Shown piece by piece: positions 1 to 11,982 of a DNA stretch of 64,000 nt. The stretch is from Heterohyrax brucei (Eukaryota > Chordata > Mammalia > Hyracoidea > Procaviidae), in the NCBI GenBank assembly GCA_028571685.1, contig CM053143.1:135008829-135072828 (forward strand), in the 5' to 3' direction. The notes under the pieces were generated by a model, which did not search any database, was not told the origin of the DNA, and worked only from the letters and a program-made list of their open reading frames with translations. The stretch's first letter is position 1; the number at the start of each line of letters is the position of its first letter. Made by a program: the position numbers and the translations under genes.

Positions 1-440
1 AGCATCCCTATCATATCACATTCCAAGTCTTTTTGATATAGTGACTCTATGTATTCCTTAACTCTTCTTTAGACACTTTTTCTGTGTCATTCAACATTAT
101 GCCCTTGGAATCCTTCAAAAATGCAAATTCAAAGCTTGACCTTTTCTACAGTTCTTTCAGATGGGGCAATGCTGAACATATTCTTCCATTTTGGTTTTCT
201 GATTCCAGGTCTTCATACATTTCATTATAATGCTTTACTTTGTCTTCTTGTGTCTCCCTTTGAAACCTGTTCAGCAATCTTACTTCATCATTTCTTCCAT
301 CAGATTTAGCTACTTGAAGTTCAAGAGCAAGTTTCAGAGTCTCTCTGACAACCATTTTGGACTTTTTTTTTCTCTTTGTTTTTACTGACCTTTTGTTTCT
401 TTCATGTATGATGTCATTGATGACATCCACAACTTGGTTT
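1..440 (-). mobile_element. RTE LINE fragment, endonuclease-RT linker
   Basis: Antisense RTE sequence that runs off the left edge of the window. The longest open piece (146-430, minus, 94 residues) reads DVINDIIHERNKRSVK, then a lysine-rich stretch, then LKLALELQVAKSDGRNDEVRLLNRFQRE and KVKHYNEMYEDLE. The RTE copy at 24455-27484 has the same order of motifs in the segment between endonuclease and reverse transcriptase. Frames are broken on both sides, so this is a dead fragment. It ends near 440 and is followed by AT-rich sequence. It may be part of the same insertion as the plus-strand RTE at 586-1504, but the intervening 145 bp is not RTE and the left end is cut off. Confidence 0.85.
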
Positions 441-585
441 TAATGTATACAATAATGTGTATGTGTGTGTATGTACATATATACAAAATACAATACTGTA
501 TACAATACATTATACTACAGTATAGTATAAAATAATAATATATTCATTGCAAAAAATGGGAATTCCATAACACCTAATTGTGATC
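441..585. repeat. AT-rich simple sequence
   Basis: TGTGTGTATGTACATATATAC-type and TATAC/AATAATA-type low-complexity sequence between two RTE fragments of opposite orientation. No coding or RNA signal is seen. Confidence 0.6.
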
Positions 586-1504
586 AGGGAACCAGTACAT
601 AGATTAAGGTAATTGCTCAGAGAGTACAAAGGGTTACTGTATGTTTCAAAGTCAGAAAAGTTGTGCATCAGGATTATATCTTTTCATCTTATCTATTTAA
701 TTTGCATGCTGACAAAATAATCCAAGAAACTAGATTCCATGAAGATGAATGGGGCATCAGTATTGGAGGAAGACTTGTTAATAACCTGCCTTGTACAAAT
801 GAGCCAAACTTGCTTGCTGAAATTATAGAGTACTTGAATCACTTACTGATAAAGATCAAAGACCATAGTCTTCAGTATGAATTACACCTCCACATAAAAA
901 AAAAAAATTATTACTACTGGACTAACAAACAACATAATGATAAATCAAGGAAAAACTGAGATTGTAGAGAATTTTATTTTACTTGGACCCAGAGTCTGCA
1001 CTTGAGAAGCAGCAGTCAAACAATCAAAAGATAGATTACAGTGGACAAATTGGCTCCAAAAAACATCTTAAAGGTGTTGGAAAGCAAAGATGTCACTCTG
1101 AAGACCAAGGTGTGTCTGGCCCAGGCCATGGTATTTTCAGCTGCATCACATGCACGTTAAAGCCGGTCAACGCATAAGGAATACCGGACTGACACCTTTA
1201 ACTTGTGGTGTTGGAAAAGAACTGTGAATGTACAACTAGAATTTCCTTAGAAGCAAAGGATGGCTAGATTACATCTTATATACTTTTGACACGTTTTCAG
1301 GGGAGTTCAGTCCCTGGAGAACATTATACTTGGTAAGGCACAGGGTTATTAGCAAAGAGAAAGACCCAAAGTGCGATGCAACAATGGCTGCAATGATATC
1401 TTCAAGCACAACAATAATTGCGAATATGGTACAAGATTGCATAGTGTTTCATTCTGTGGTTCATAGGGTTGTTGTGAGTTGAAAGTGACTTGATGGCACA
1501 ACAA
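586..1504 (+). mobile_element. RTE LINE 3' portion (RT C-terminal half to 3' end)
   Basis: Sense-strand RTE sequence from late reverse transcriptase to the 3' terminus. Motifs in order: a degraded Q-D/G-(Y/C)-I-(L/F)-(S)-xxLFNLxAxKIIQE segment near 660-735, the LLAEIIEYLNHLLIKIKDHSLQYELHLHIKKK segment at about 800-905, and the 3' tail GTGAGTTGAAAGTGACTTGA followed by TGGCACAACAA at about 1475-1504. The YADD catalytic box is not preserved: the corresponding DNA reads ...CCTTGTACAAATGAGCC..., about 790-806. Stops and frameshifts interrupt the frame, so the copy is inactive. Copies of this section recur at 17281, 26600, 27960 and 48560. Confidence 0.9.
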
Positions 1505-1524
1505 TATATGATGTAATAATACAT

Positions 1525-1932
1525 GACATGATATGACATAATATAATCACTTTCCACTTTTTGATCTGACGTGAGCAATCCACCACTTGAAAAAGACGTT
1601 TCCTTGAGGGTGTGGCCTATCTCTGGTGTATAAATGGATGTTTCAGCAAAGCTCTCTCAACCCTGCGGTCTTCTCGCTGCTTAGCATTCAGTACCCATAA
1701 TATAAGCTTGCAAAGTCTCTGTTCTGCTTCCTGTTCTCAGGATCTTGGATTCTCTGACCCCTGCAATCATGTGGGATAGTAGAGATGTCCAGGCTACTGC
1801 TGGACCCACATATTTGGGGACTTCACAGCGCCACAATTGCATGAATTATTTCCTTGAAATAAATCTCTCTCTAAATATTTATACACATATTTCACTGATT
1901 TTGCTCCTTTAAAGTACCCAGGCTAAGACAAT
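1525..1932 (+). mobile_element. LTR-like repeat, family shared with 35978-36510
   Basis: A segment with LTR-like organisation: a TATA-like GGTGTATAAATGG at about 1626, a CT-rich middle, GCATGAATTATTTCCTTGAAATAAATCTCTCT at about 1840-1872 containing an AATAAA polyadenylation signal, and an end ACCCAGGCTAAGACA. The insertion at 35978-36510 ends with the near-identical ACCCAGCCTAAGACA and carries the same AAATCT-rich polyadenylation region, and that copy has a clean 5-bp target duplication. The 5' part of this copy is degraded. I do not assign a named family. It could alternatively be a non-autonomous LTR of the ERVL/MaLR group. Confidence 0.6.
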
Positions 1933-1944
1933 ACATAAAATAAT

Positions 1945-2113
1945 TTTTAGAGGGCCCTCCTGACACTAGTGGTTAAGAGATATAGCCACTAACCAAAAAG
2001 TCAGCAGTCTAAACCACCAACCACTTGTTCACCAGAAGCACTATGGGGCACGTCTACGCTGTCCTATAGGGTTGCTGTAAGTTGGACTCTGCTAGATGGA
2101 AAAGGCTGCTTTT
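1945..2113 (+). mobile_element. AfroSINE
   Basis: tRNA-like head CTAGTGGTTAAGAGATATAG (A-box-like), then CTAACCAAAAAGTCAGCAGTC (degraded B-box region), body CTATGGGGCACG and tail CTATAGGGTTGCTGTAAG. Flanked by CATAAAATAAT (1934-1944) and CATAAATAAT (2114-2123), which look like a decayed target-site duplication. Confidence 0.9.
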
Positions 2114-2291
2114 CATAAATAATATGGAGGCTTTGAACTATGGTAAAGTTATTTAACACAGTTTCTTTTCTTTTTTTTCTTCTAAAATATCTGAGACCAA
2201 ATTTTTTTAAAAGACGATTTGGTTCCTTCCTTAGGAAAATGCCTTCTCTTCCTAGGCTACATTAGTATCTCATATCATTGCAAGTTCATGT

Positions 2292-2350
2292 TCCTAGGAT
2301 TGCTATGAGTTGGAATCGACTCAACAGCAGTGGTTTTGGTTTGGGGTTTT
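2292..2350 (+). mobile_element. AfroSINE/RTE tail-only fragment
   Basis: Only the 3' tail is present: GGATTGCTATGAGTTGGAAT, CGACTCAACAGCAGTGG, then a GGTTTTGGTTTGGGG end. No head or body precedes it. Read as a severely 5'-truncated retroposed copy; no convincing flanking duplication was found. Confidence 0.75.
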
Positions 2351-4234
2351 CTATTTCAGAAATAAAAATGGTTTCTTTGCTATATGATACACCTCATTGG
2401 AAAGCAGAACTGTGATTATGAAAATAAAACATTACTGTTGGTAAAACAAATCCCCTTACACAATTATTCACTAAAATTTCAATGACATATAAAAGGCAAG
2501 TTAAACTGTAACCAGAGAAGTCAAATACAGACATACGGCTAATCAAGCTTTATTTTACCATTTCAACATTAAAAAAAAAAAAAGTTTCAATTGATTTCTA
2601 AAGACTGGCTAGATACCTAGTGTACAAACTAGTTTAATATCTGTTGGAAATAAGCACCAATTTAAGAAAAAAATTAGCGTTTAAATATTTCTAGTTAATT
2701 ACTGTTTACCTCAAGTGGAAACGTTTTCTGGTAGACTAACCCCGTTATTCAGGGCATTTTCCATTTTTAGAAGTCTCTGCTTCCTGGAGACCTTTCTGCA
2801 TTAATGGATTTTACGTGAGAATTGACACTTCCTTTAAAACTCACATAGGCTTCCATTTAACCCTAGGAAAAAAATGCATTATTTCATTTGCTGACCTTGT
2901 TTTGTGAAACCTTTCATTAAAGCCTGAAGGAATCATGAGTTCTTAGCCCAGCATAAAAATGTCCTAGAGTCCTGGTTCTTTATATGGGGGGGAGGGGTGG
3001 TATATAACTCTGTGCCCTTTAAATGTTATTTGCTAAAAAAGAATAAGCAATATGCCCTCCAAAATATTTTCTTAATGACCAAAATCAAAATTACATACAT
3101 TTGACATGAGTTGGCTTAAGTTTGCTTCATTTTCCCACACAACATTGGCCCTAAATGCAGAAGTCTGTTTGAAAGTGGTTATCTAGTTTAAATTTATACT
3201 GACTACAACCCACCCTAAGGGACTGTTTATTTTAATCAGTGTGATCAGTAGCCCTTTCTTGCTGCCTGCCTGGGAGAGCAGCTTGCAGTTATTACTTCCA
3301 CCATTGAGATCTGACACTGTATATCCTCTAAATGGGACAGATGGAGCTTGTCTAAGGTGGTGTTTCATCAGCCATATCCCTGGCAAGCCTCCCATCGGCA
3401 TCAGAGTAAGGCAGACTGATGCCTGATGTGATGTTTATTAAAAAAATGACTTAATATTAAATTACAAAATGCTATTGACACAATTATTGGAGAGAAGTTA
3501 ATAGTGTCAGAATCAGTAATATGGAAGGTTTTCTGACATCATAAAACTATCACTATCTAATTTATTCATGCATCAGCATCTCACCAGAAAAAAATATGAG
3601 AGTGAGACCCTGCATCCTATTAAGTAAGAAAGCATTTGAGAAGGTAACTGTGATAGTGGTTTGTCTTTGCTCTTTCTTGAAGGAGTAAGTGAGGCTTGAA
3701 AATGATGACTTCATGGCAAATGAGACAACTTTCACTAAGAGGATCCTTTGGTTTCTGAGTATTAAATCTCCTGGACTGACTGATAGCTAGAGATGAATGG
3801 TAACAATGGCCACACTGATCTATAGAAATATTTTATTAGGTCTACTCTGCTGCTCTTAATTTTTCCTGAAGAATATGTTTTCAACCTCAGTGTAAAACCA
3901 AAGAGTCAAGGGCAATTTTCAGACTAAGGTCAAGTTACTGAGAATATTGTGTCCTGGAGGAAGGAGAGTGAGCAGAGAGGAGGGGAAAGAAGACTGTTGG
4001 GAGGACGAGACATGTATGGAGCAGAGAGGAATAGTGTGCTGTCACCAGACAGGGAGAGCAGCGGAAGCTGCATATAGGTGGGCATGTAAATTTATATGGG
4101 AATGTACATTTTCACTCAGTCATAATAAAAAAGAGAAAGAAAAGCTAACTTCAGACCTTAGCAGTTTTGCTGTAAGACATCTGAATATAAGAAAATTGTT
4201 TCATATGTCCTTCTCCCAGTTTATTCTGTTTGTC
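2351..4234. other. Gene-free, mostly unassigned sequence
   Basis: AT-rich DNA with a short poly-A run (about 2570-2583) and a G-run at about 2985-2998. Open frames on both strands at about 3183-3426 overlap antisense to each other and have no recognisable domain. No splice-flanked exon or RNA gene is seen. Confidence 0.5.
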
Positions 4235-4244
4235 TTTGTATATA

Positions 4245-4409
4245 TGGAAACCCTGATGCCACAGTGGTTAAGTGCTATGGCTGCTAACCAGATCAGCAGT
4301 TTAAATCCAACAAGTGCTCCCTGGAAACTCTATGAGGCAGTTCTACTCTGTCCTATGGGGTTGCTATAAGTCAGAATCACTCAATGGCAGTGGATTTGGT
4401 TTTCTGAGT
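4245..4409 (+). mobile_element. AfroSINE, nearly full length
   Basis: Complete head-to-tail copy: GAAACCCTGATGCCACAGTGGTTAAGTGC, CTGCTAACCAGATCAGCAG, GGAAACTCTATGAGGCAG, and tail GGTTGCTATAAGTCAGAATC. Flanks TTTGTATATA (4235-4244) and TTTGTATACA (4410-4419) are a near-perfect target-site duplication. A 140-residue frame at 3947-4369 runs through it and is not a gene. Confidence 0.95.
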
Positions 4410-4544
4410 TTTGTATACATAGCTTCATTTCCAAAATCACCATGCTATCAATTTACTACATCACTCTTAGTATTTACACAGATTTTGATCAGTGATGGAA
4501 TTTTTCCGACGTCTATCTTTGGTCCCCCTAAATGGTAACAAATT

Positions 4545-4665
4545 TCTCTGCGGTAAGTCCTCTATGTAATACACTGTGTCCTCCTCCACAGCAAAGCAGG
4601 GAACTAAACATGGTGGCGCCGGCCAAACACAGTGGTAGTCATTCAATAAATACTTGTTAAACCGG
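4545..4665 (+). repeat. Possible L2/MIR-type 3' end
   Basis: The segment ends GTAGTCATTCAATAAATACTTGTTAA, which resembles the ...CTCAATAAATATTTGTTGAA end of ancient mammalian L2/MIR-class repeats. Similarity is judged by eye only. Confidence 0.4.
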
Positions 4666-5306
4666 GGAAAACTGAATGATTAAATTGCTAAAGAGCAGAA
4701 GCAAGTATTTCAAACACATCAATATATTAATAGAGTTCTGTGGTGCTGGAAAAAAATGAAAACCAAGATGTAGAAAAGCTCATATTCATACCATGTTTTC
4801 CTTCTGGTATACTTTATATCGAGAAGCAAAAGCCAAGCAACTTCAGCAAAGAAAAGAGATTAAAAATATAGAAGATGGTGGTAGGAGAGTCCTGGAGAAT
4901 GAGGCAGGTATTAGCTACTAGAAATAGGGAAGAAATTAATTTCACAACATGAAACCATATAACTTTATAATTGTGTTTCAGTGTAGAATTACAGCATTTT
5001 CTCTAGTATTTTATTAGTAGCTATTTGTCTAAAGTCTATAAAGCAAAACTGAGATAGATTTCTGACACATGTATAATATGTGGGAATTAAACTCATGCAT
5101 ATTTACTAGTGATGAACTCTACACATTAATGATATGATGGATATAGTGATTAGAAGAAAAACAAACATTTTTCCCTTAGTAGACACATACAGCTAAATAA
5201 CAAAGCAGTTAGAGATTCGTGCTCATTATACCATTTTAAAAGAATCTAGAAATTTATTCATAAACTTGTTCCACAAGATGTACAACGTGTTTGAACTGGG
5301 TGCTAG

Positions 5307-5345
<39 letters not shown>

Positions 5346-7671
5346 ATTCATAATCTTGTAGATGAAATGAAAATAAAAATGGAAAACAATACAATAGAGG
5401 TGAAAAATACAAAGGTAATTGTATATATCAGGCACAAGAGGGGACAAATGACACAGTGACCAGTTTGCTTAGATGTGCCAAAGAGGAACTACTCAACCTG
5501 GATCATTGGATGTATGCAGAAATCTATCCAGTGTGTGTCAGGGAAATTCCAAGAGTAAGAGCTACTGCTTACACTGCATGCTGTAGTACATAGTAAGACA
5601 AGCCAAGTCAGACAAAGGAGGCATTAATTATTACTATAAATTAATAAGAATTTTCAAAAATCAAATATGAACTAAATCCAGAAGGATGTCTGGAATTTAA
5701 ATAAATGTAGAAGTAGAAAGACATGGCTCTAGGGAATAAAAAGCTTGTTTACAAATTAGGCTAACTGTGGCTAGTGTTCCACAAGACAGCCCAAATGGGC
5801 ACAGGCAGCGCTATTTAGCAACACGGTGCCGGTAGACCTGCTTCTATTCTTGTGCCGCTGCTGTGACCTAAATTTACTATTAAAGGTTTACTATGTGCAG
5901 ATGCCAACTTTATCACTAACGGCAGGGATCAGCATGAAACCAGTATCACCTGGAAATGGATCCAGGCTTCACCTTTTCATATCTCCAAGATCCTATTCAC
6001 CAGTAACTTTTGTGACCAGGTCACTGGGGACCAGCCACAGGTGCAGGAGTCTGTACAACTCCCTTCACTTCAGAACAGCCAGCTCTCTCGTTTCCTCTGG
6101 CCCTCTGGCCCGAGGTCACAAGCTAGAAAGACACTCATTTTTTTTTATCCACTGTCTGTGCAGTTTTTCTTGGTCCAGTATCCACCCAAGCTGATGCCTC
6201 TCAAGTTAAAACTATACACGTGACTGCCTGCTCAGCACTCCTCTGAACTGACCACCTTGAGCTAAATCGGAATCTCATTTGCACTTGTGTGTTTAGTAAT
6301 TCTCTATAATGAGCACAAAATTCATGAAGACTCTTAGTTATAGTTACAGTTACCCATTTATCATAACCAGAAAGGATACATGCAAAGGTATTTGTTGGGC
6401 AAGGTCTGAGAAAGGTTCAAGCACAGGGCCTCCGTTGTCTCCAGAGATACGGTGTGCTCTCTCATTCATAGAAATTCTCGTGGATCCAGAAGGTGCCAAA
6501 AAGAGAGCTCCAAGGTGCAGGGGCCCCTGGTTACTGTAGCTTCAGTGACTATTCATGTTTTCCTCCTGTCTCCCTCCCTTTTTGAAGTTAGCCTACCAGG
6601 TGGCAAGACTATGTAGCTACTACTTGCCTAAATATTTCAGAAAACACAAAGCACCTTAACTACTCAGGCTGTTCTGAGAAACCAGGTATGAAAGACCAAA
6701 TACAAGGTTTTTTTTTTTGTCTCGCTGTTCTCAAATAAACTTAAGTTCTCAGATACTACCCATGGTACATTCGTTTGATCATAACATACTTTAGACTATC
6801 TAAAAAATAGCCATTTTGAACAGAATCAACTACTGCTAGATCTTACAGAAGAGATTTTACTAAAAGTGTATTTGCAATATTTAAAGAATGTACCAAGACA
6901 GTAATTTACTGATAAATTTGAAGTCAAGAAGATAAAATACCTTATCAATGTACTAATAACTGCTAAAAGACTTTATCTCTAGTACTGGGTCGTCTCACAT
7001 AAGAATAATTTTCAGAAACATTTATTCGGTAAGGAAGGACTTAAGAAGCTTAAATTGGAATCCATTTCTGGACAAACATGGTTGAGCTTATGTGAACTGC
7101 AATGAAACAGAAATAGTAAAAAAAAAATATACGTAATCCACAAAAGATTTATTGGCATAATCTTCTGTGGTACATCTGGTACCTCTAGATAGCTAATGGA
7201 ACCTATTTACCAGGAATGACATGTCAAAGCCTTAAGAGAAAATGACTCCTGCCAGACGCCACCTGTAATCGTTTCTGCTAGTTCTAATATCCGTCTCTCT
7301 GTGGATGGCCACAATCCATTTTGGCAGATACAACACAGAGAACAATGTCAGTAGACATTAGAAATGAATAGGAACTAAAAATGAAAATACTGCCATCGAG
7401 CAGGTCACAATACAAGCTCAATGCTTAGAAGTTTAAAAGCCGTAATCACTTGTTCTGTTTTATTTAAATGCATCCAAACTGTTCTAAGAATTTCACAATA
7501 AGAGTGACTTTTATAATAAGAGACTTTTCAGTCCTCACAGGCAGGCTTAGGATCTTTGGCCTTCAGAGCTAACAGGTCATGCTGTCCTTGCCTTTCATTA
7601 CTCTTATTATTGCAACAAGAACAAGTACTTACTGTGTTCTTTTCTCAGTTGTGTGTTCCTACCAGCGTGCT
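4666..7671. other. Gene-free, unassigned sequence
   Basis: AT-rich sequence holding a CA microsatellite (5309-5343). A somewhat more GC-rich block at about 5770-6560 has overlapping open frames (5826-6194 and 6041-6223), but they carry no recognisable domain and no splice-site context I can defend. Nothing else is supported. Confidence 0.5.
5309..5343. repeat. (CA)n microsatellite
   Basis: An uninterrupted run of about 17 CA dinucleotides, ending in ACGC. On the minus strand it encodes a run of alternating Val-Cys, which explains a spurious 73-residue frame at 5226-5447. Confidence 0.97.
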
Positions 7672-7756
7672 CCTGGAGCAGTGGCTAAGAGCTACAACTG
7701 CTAACCAAAAGTTTAGCAGTTCAAATCTACCAGCCACAACTTCGAAATCCTATGTT
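7672..7756 (+). mobile_element. AfroSINE, head half only
   Basis: The sequence GAGCAGTGGCTAAGAGCTAC, CTGCTAACCAAAAGTTTAGC and AGTTCAAATCTACCAG is the tRNA-like head with A-box and B-box regions. The 3' half (CTATGGGGCAG to the tail) is missing after about 7756, the opposite of normal 5' truncation, so it was probably lost by later deletion. Confidence 0.8.
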
Positions 7757-9534
7757 GTTGTCTTTTTTTTTGCTTTACATGTGTCTACCACTGTAATAAT
7801 ACATAAGAGTGATAGAGATGAATCAGAAAAGCATACCATGAGACCTTATTTAAATCAATAGAAAGATATCCACAGAGATGACAATAACATGTGTATTCAC
7901 TAGTCACAGCAATGCTTTCTAGAAAAATTTCAAGCTTTATGCAATTCCAATAAGAATATTTTGGCCAAACCTTCGTTTCCTAATACTTGTTTAATTTTCT
8001 TCAAACGTTCTCATTTTGGGCTGTCAATACTATTTTACTACTAGGCTTTGAAAACTTCATGAAACATTTCTGTCAGCAGTGAGTATCACTTCTCAAAATT
8101 AAAAGGACAACGACGCACATTTGTATGTGAATGTATTGTCTCAATCACACTGCGTGCTTTACTACAAACACTGCTGCCATTTATTCCTTGGTGACTACTC
8201 TGATAAAAGCCATTAGAGTATAAAACTCCAAGAGTAATGTTTTGAAGGAATTTATTAAGCAAAATATAATTAAACCCCAAAAGAGAAAAAATCTTTTATA
8301 TTTACGACAGACTCTTTTATCATTTTTACGTTGTATTATTTCTTCAGCCCCCAGTCATACAAATGTGCAGTGAAAGGCTGGCTCATGGGACAGGAGCCAC
8401 TATTCAGCCCTACATTGTTCAGCATCTAGTTCACACATGGCACACCAGCAGATCTACCTTAATAGAGCTTAAAAAAATAAAGACATCATCTATACTCCAC
8501 TGTGGTAAGCTATATTCTCTTCAGATTGCGGTGCAACAATGCTGAGACTCTATTGAATTGATGACATCTTCTTTTCTTGACAGCAGAAATCTCAAGGTGG
8601 ACATTGTTTTGCCTTAAAATAAAGATTTATTAAGTAATAGCAAAAGATTCTATTATAAGGGCAATCAAAGAGCTACATAGTTCTCAAAATGACTAATTTA
8701 TGTAACGATAATGACTCAACTTTTCTTTCTCATGTGAGTTCTGAAGCAGAGTGCTTTTAGGAGTGTTAACAAGGGCCTCATATTTCTGTCTTTCAGAGTC
8801 ATACATCTCAATTCTTTGCTATTTCAACCATTCTCATGGCAACATTCTGCTGCCCAGAGTAAGAATTGGAAAAAAATATAGACTATCATTTTCTCCACCA
8901 TGAGTTCTTGCTTTTTATTCTATTCTTTTTATTTTTTTTTTTTTATTTTGATGACTCTCAGTCATCCAGTATTGATCTAGCCGTAGTCAGGCTTCCTGTC
9001 TTCTAGCCCATCATCCCAGAAAGAGTGGACCCAGAATCTCAAGACGAGACATCAGAAAGAAGCTCATTAGATCTCTTGATATGAATTGTTGGGAGAGCTG
9101 TGATCAGACATGGAGTTAACTTTCCCAAGAAGAGAATACATAACAAATATTTTAAGACTATGGACATCTGTGTTTGAGATACTGCCTTTCACAAGCATTC
9201 CCATAATCTCATCATGTTTCTTACAACTAAGATTGCCTGTATCAAAATGATTTTAATAATATAGTGCTTTATAAGAGCCTTTCTAGAAAAAGAACAGACT
9301 TTGATAGGCCACACACACCCACAAAAAGTCATTTTAGAATCACAATAGAATTTGGAGGGCTAAGAAAATCACCGTACAAGGAGAATCTCTTTTATTATCG
9401 TGTTTGCATCATTAAGCTTTGTCATTAGGTGTGCTAGTTTTATTTACAGAACAGATATAACTGGAGCACATATACAGCACGTTATCTAACAGTTTGAGTT
9501 TTCAACATTTTATATGGTAGTTCACTACAGCAAG
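7757..9534. other. Gene-free, unassigned sequence
   Basis: AT-rich DNA with a T-rich run (about 8925-8947). Small open frames at 8086-8280 (minus) and 8363-8545 (plus) have no recognisable content. Confidence 0.45.
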
Positions 9535-9940
9535 CATACTTTGGAGTCACAAAGTCCTGACTTTATTCCAGCTCTTTTACTTAACTAGTCATGCAAGCTT
9601 AATTACCCATTCATTCCCCCATTGAACCTCAGTTTCCTCATCTGTGGATAGATAAAATAATATCAGTTTGAAAACCCTGGTGGCATCGTGTCTACATGCT
9701 ACAGCTACTAATCAAAAGATCAGCAGTTCCAGTGTGTCAGATGTTCCTTGGAAACTCTATAGGGCAGTTCTACTCTTGTCCTTTACAGTTGCTAAGAGTC
9801 AGAATCGACTAGACGGCAATGGGTTAAGTTTTTATTTTTTTGGTTTAACCTGAAATGATGTCACTGATGGCTCAATAAGAGAACATGCATTAAACCCTTA
9901 GCACTGTGTCCTAACATAGACTCACAATATAGTGGAATGT
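9535..9940 (+). repeat. MIR element split by an AfroSINE
   Basis: The left half (9535-9665) reads TTTGGAGTCACAAAGTCCTG, then CTTTTACTTAACTAGTCATG and CCTCAGTTTCCTCATCTGTG, the conserved central part of the MIR SINE. The right half after the AfroSINE (about 9845-9940) continues with GCTCAATAAGAGAACATGCA, then CCTTAGCACTGTGTCCTAAC, matching MIR 3' sequence order. MIRs are ancient mammal-wide tRNA-derived SINEs; the AfroSINE inserted later. Confidence 0.75.
9667..9842 (+). mobile_element. AfroSINE nested in a MIR
   Basis: The head GAAAACCCTGGTGGCATCGTG, the body GGAAACTCTATAGGGCAG and the tail AGAGTCAGAATCGACTAGAC are all present, with a T-rich 3' end. It splits a MIR into two collinear halves. 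Confidence 0.93.
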
Positions 9941-10034
9941 TGCTGTGTATGCACAAATATGGACTCGAATTTGTGATGGGCACATAAGTCAAAAAATAGC
10001 ACTCTGATGACAACAGTGTACTTTTAAATGTCAC

Positions 10035-10203
10035 CCACCCAAAAACAAACTCACCACTGCCAAGTTGAATTCAACTTATAGAGACCCTATAGGACAGAAT
10101 AGACCTGTCCCATGTGGTTTCCAAGAAGCAGCTGATAGATTCAAACTGTCCACCATAGATTCAGTGGCTGAGATCTTAACCACTGTGCCATCAGGACTGC
10201 TTT
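10035..10203 (-). mobile_element. AfroSINE
   Basis: Antisense copy in order: CAAACTCACCACTGCCAAG, GAGACCCTATAGGACAGAA, GGTTTCCAAGAAGCAGCTG, then ACCACTGTGCCATCAGGAC. It is essentially full length and moderately diverged. Confidence 0.93.
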
Positions 10204-10274
10204 AAATCACAGAAGAAATTAATATAAGCAGTCTTCAACTTACTAATTATAGGTATTCTGTTTTCATTTGTTTT

Positions 10275-10788
10275 GTTATTACTAGTTTTCTATCGCTGCT
10301 GTAACAAATAACTACATGGTCAGTGGACTACAACAATATAAATCTATTGTATGATAGTTCAGGAGGTCAGAAACCCAGAGCAGATCTCACTTAGATAAAA
10401 TCAAGGTATTGGCAGGGCTGCATTCCTTCTGGATGCTCTAAAGTAGAATCTGTTTCCATGTCTTTTCCAGCTTTTCCGGGCCACTTCTGTTTCCTGACTC
10501 TTCGGGCTCTTCCTCCATTTTCAAAGCCAGCGACACTGCATCTTTCTGACTATTCGTTTGCTCTCACATCTTCCTCTGAGCACAGCCTCTGGTTCAGGCA
10601 GGAAGGGATTTTTTCTTTTACGGAATGGTGATTATGATGGGTCCACCTGGATAATCCAGTGTAATTTCCCCATCTCAAGGTCTGTAAGTTTAATGACGTC
10701 TATAAAGTCTCTTTGGCTATGTAAGGCAACATACAAGTTTCAGGAAATAGGATGTGGACATCTTTGGTTGCAGTTGATATTATTACTA
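10275..10788 (-). mobile_element. MLT1-type (ERVL-MaLR) LTR
   Basis: Read on the minus strand this has the order of an MLT1-like LTR. It opens with CAAAGATGTCCACATCC, then the GACCTTGAGATGGGGAAATT segment and GGATTATCCAGGTGGACCC. It continues with the GGCTTTGAAAATGGAGGAAG stretch, the CCAGAAGGAATGCAGCCCTG block and a GACCTCCTGAACT block. It finishes with a terminal TGTTACAGCAGCGATAGAAA. MaLR LTRs are non-coding remnants of old non-autonomous retrovirus-like elements. No internal region accompanies it, so it is a solitary LTR. Two overlapping plus-strand open frames (10558-10991) are shadows of it. Confidence 0.8.
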
Positions 10789-11687
10789 GTTGCTATGAGT
10801 TGGTTGTGAAGCATGGCAATATCCTATATAATAGAACAAAAGGTTATTTGGTCATAGGATCCTCGTGGTCCTTGGAACAGCTAGCATGGATTGTTGTGAC
10901 CCATCTTTGGGAGGAGCATTTTTTTCTTTCAGCCAGATCTGTGTATCTCTCCTTTTATTGGAACCCAGAATATATTTCTACACAGAGATGATATGCACAT
11001 GCTAACTATACCCTGGAAATTAATTTTAAAATATTTAACATTCTTTTTAAATTATAATTTACCTCAACTCTAAAAATAGACTTAATGAACAAATGGGCAA
11101 ATAATAGTGCCAGATAACATTTGCAAAATCTACCTTTAATGACTGATACAAAACTCACCAAATGGGTAAAGAGGATTGAGATTCATTAGAATGAGGGCCA
11201 TTAGAATTGAAGCATAAGGAACTTTTATTCTTCTCACTGATGTTATATCCACTGCAGGTCTTCCACTGCCTCAATGGACGGAAGAGTAACCTGCCTTTAT
11301 TTCTGTCTGTCACCGTCTGCTTTCGGCCAAAATCTTCCGTATTGCATCACACAGCTCAAGATGGAATATGGGCTCACAAGTCGTTTCTTCATCTTCTGTA
11401 TCTGAAATCTATTCTGAGCTGTCACCGTAAGAACCAAAGAGGAAACCAAAGTTCTAAAAGTCTTCCTAATATGGTTTCTCCTTTACTTTCTACTCATTTT
11501 GCCATTCTCTCCTCTCATCATCCCTAACTTTAGGCAACACAAAGCTTTACCTAGGGAAAGTTAATGGTGGGTGAGTTTTATTAATCAGGAAGTAAGAGAA
11601 AGAAAGTAGGGGATCCAGAAAGTGGCAGACTAATGGTGGCAACAAACTGCTTAACAGAACTGATGATTTGGTGGTACACAATCTGGC
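10789..11687. other. Gene-free, unassigned sequence
   Basis: AT-rich and unremarkable. An open frame at 11207-11527 has no identifiable domain. Confidence 0.45.
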
Positions 11688-11845
11688 ATAGGAGCCCTGG
11701 CGGTGCTGTGGTTTAATTTTGGCTACTAACCAAAAAGCTAGCAGCTGGAATCCACCACTTGCTCCTTGAAAACCCGTACGGGCAATTCTATTCTGTCTGA
11801 TAAGGTGGTTCTAAGTCTAAATCAAATTAACAGCAATGGTAAGTA
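11688..11845 (+). mobile_element. AfroSINE
   Basis: Diverged copy: GGAGCCCTGGCGGTGCTGTGG, CTACTAACCAAAAAGCTAGC, GCTCCTTGAAAACC and a decayed tail GGTGGTTCTAAGTC. Confidence 0.88.
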
Positions 11846-11982
11846 ATCTTGCATGAGAAATTATCATAAATACAGTATAATTTTAAAAATAGTAGAATGT
11901 ATCAGTTACAAACAAGACATGCTAAACCAAATTTAGCCCATATTTTTCTCGATTTCACGAAGTATTTCAGGTTAGAAGATCT

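Noticed and set aside
1-1504. A single twin-primed RTE spanning both fragments at the left edge
   Set aside because: Orientation order fits, but 145 bp of non-RTE sequence separates the parts, the left end is outside the window, and a large part of RT would be missing; not supported as one event.
3947-4369. 140-residue plus-strand open frame
   Set aside because: Its C-terminal third translates an AfroSINE (4245-4409); the rest has no domain.
5826-6223. 122- and 60-residue overlapping open frames in a more GC-rich block
   Set aside because: No recognisable domain, low-complexity Ser/Leu-rich translation, no convincing splice-site or promoter context; two frames are open over the same bases.
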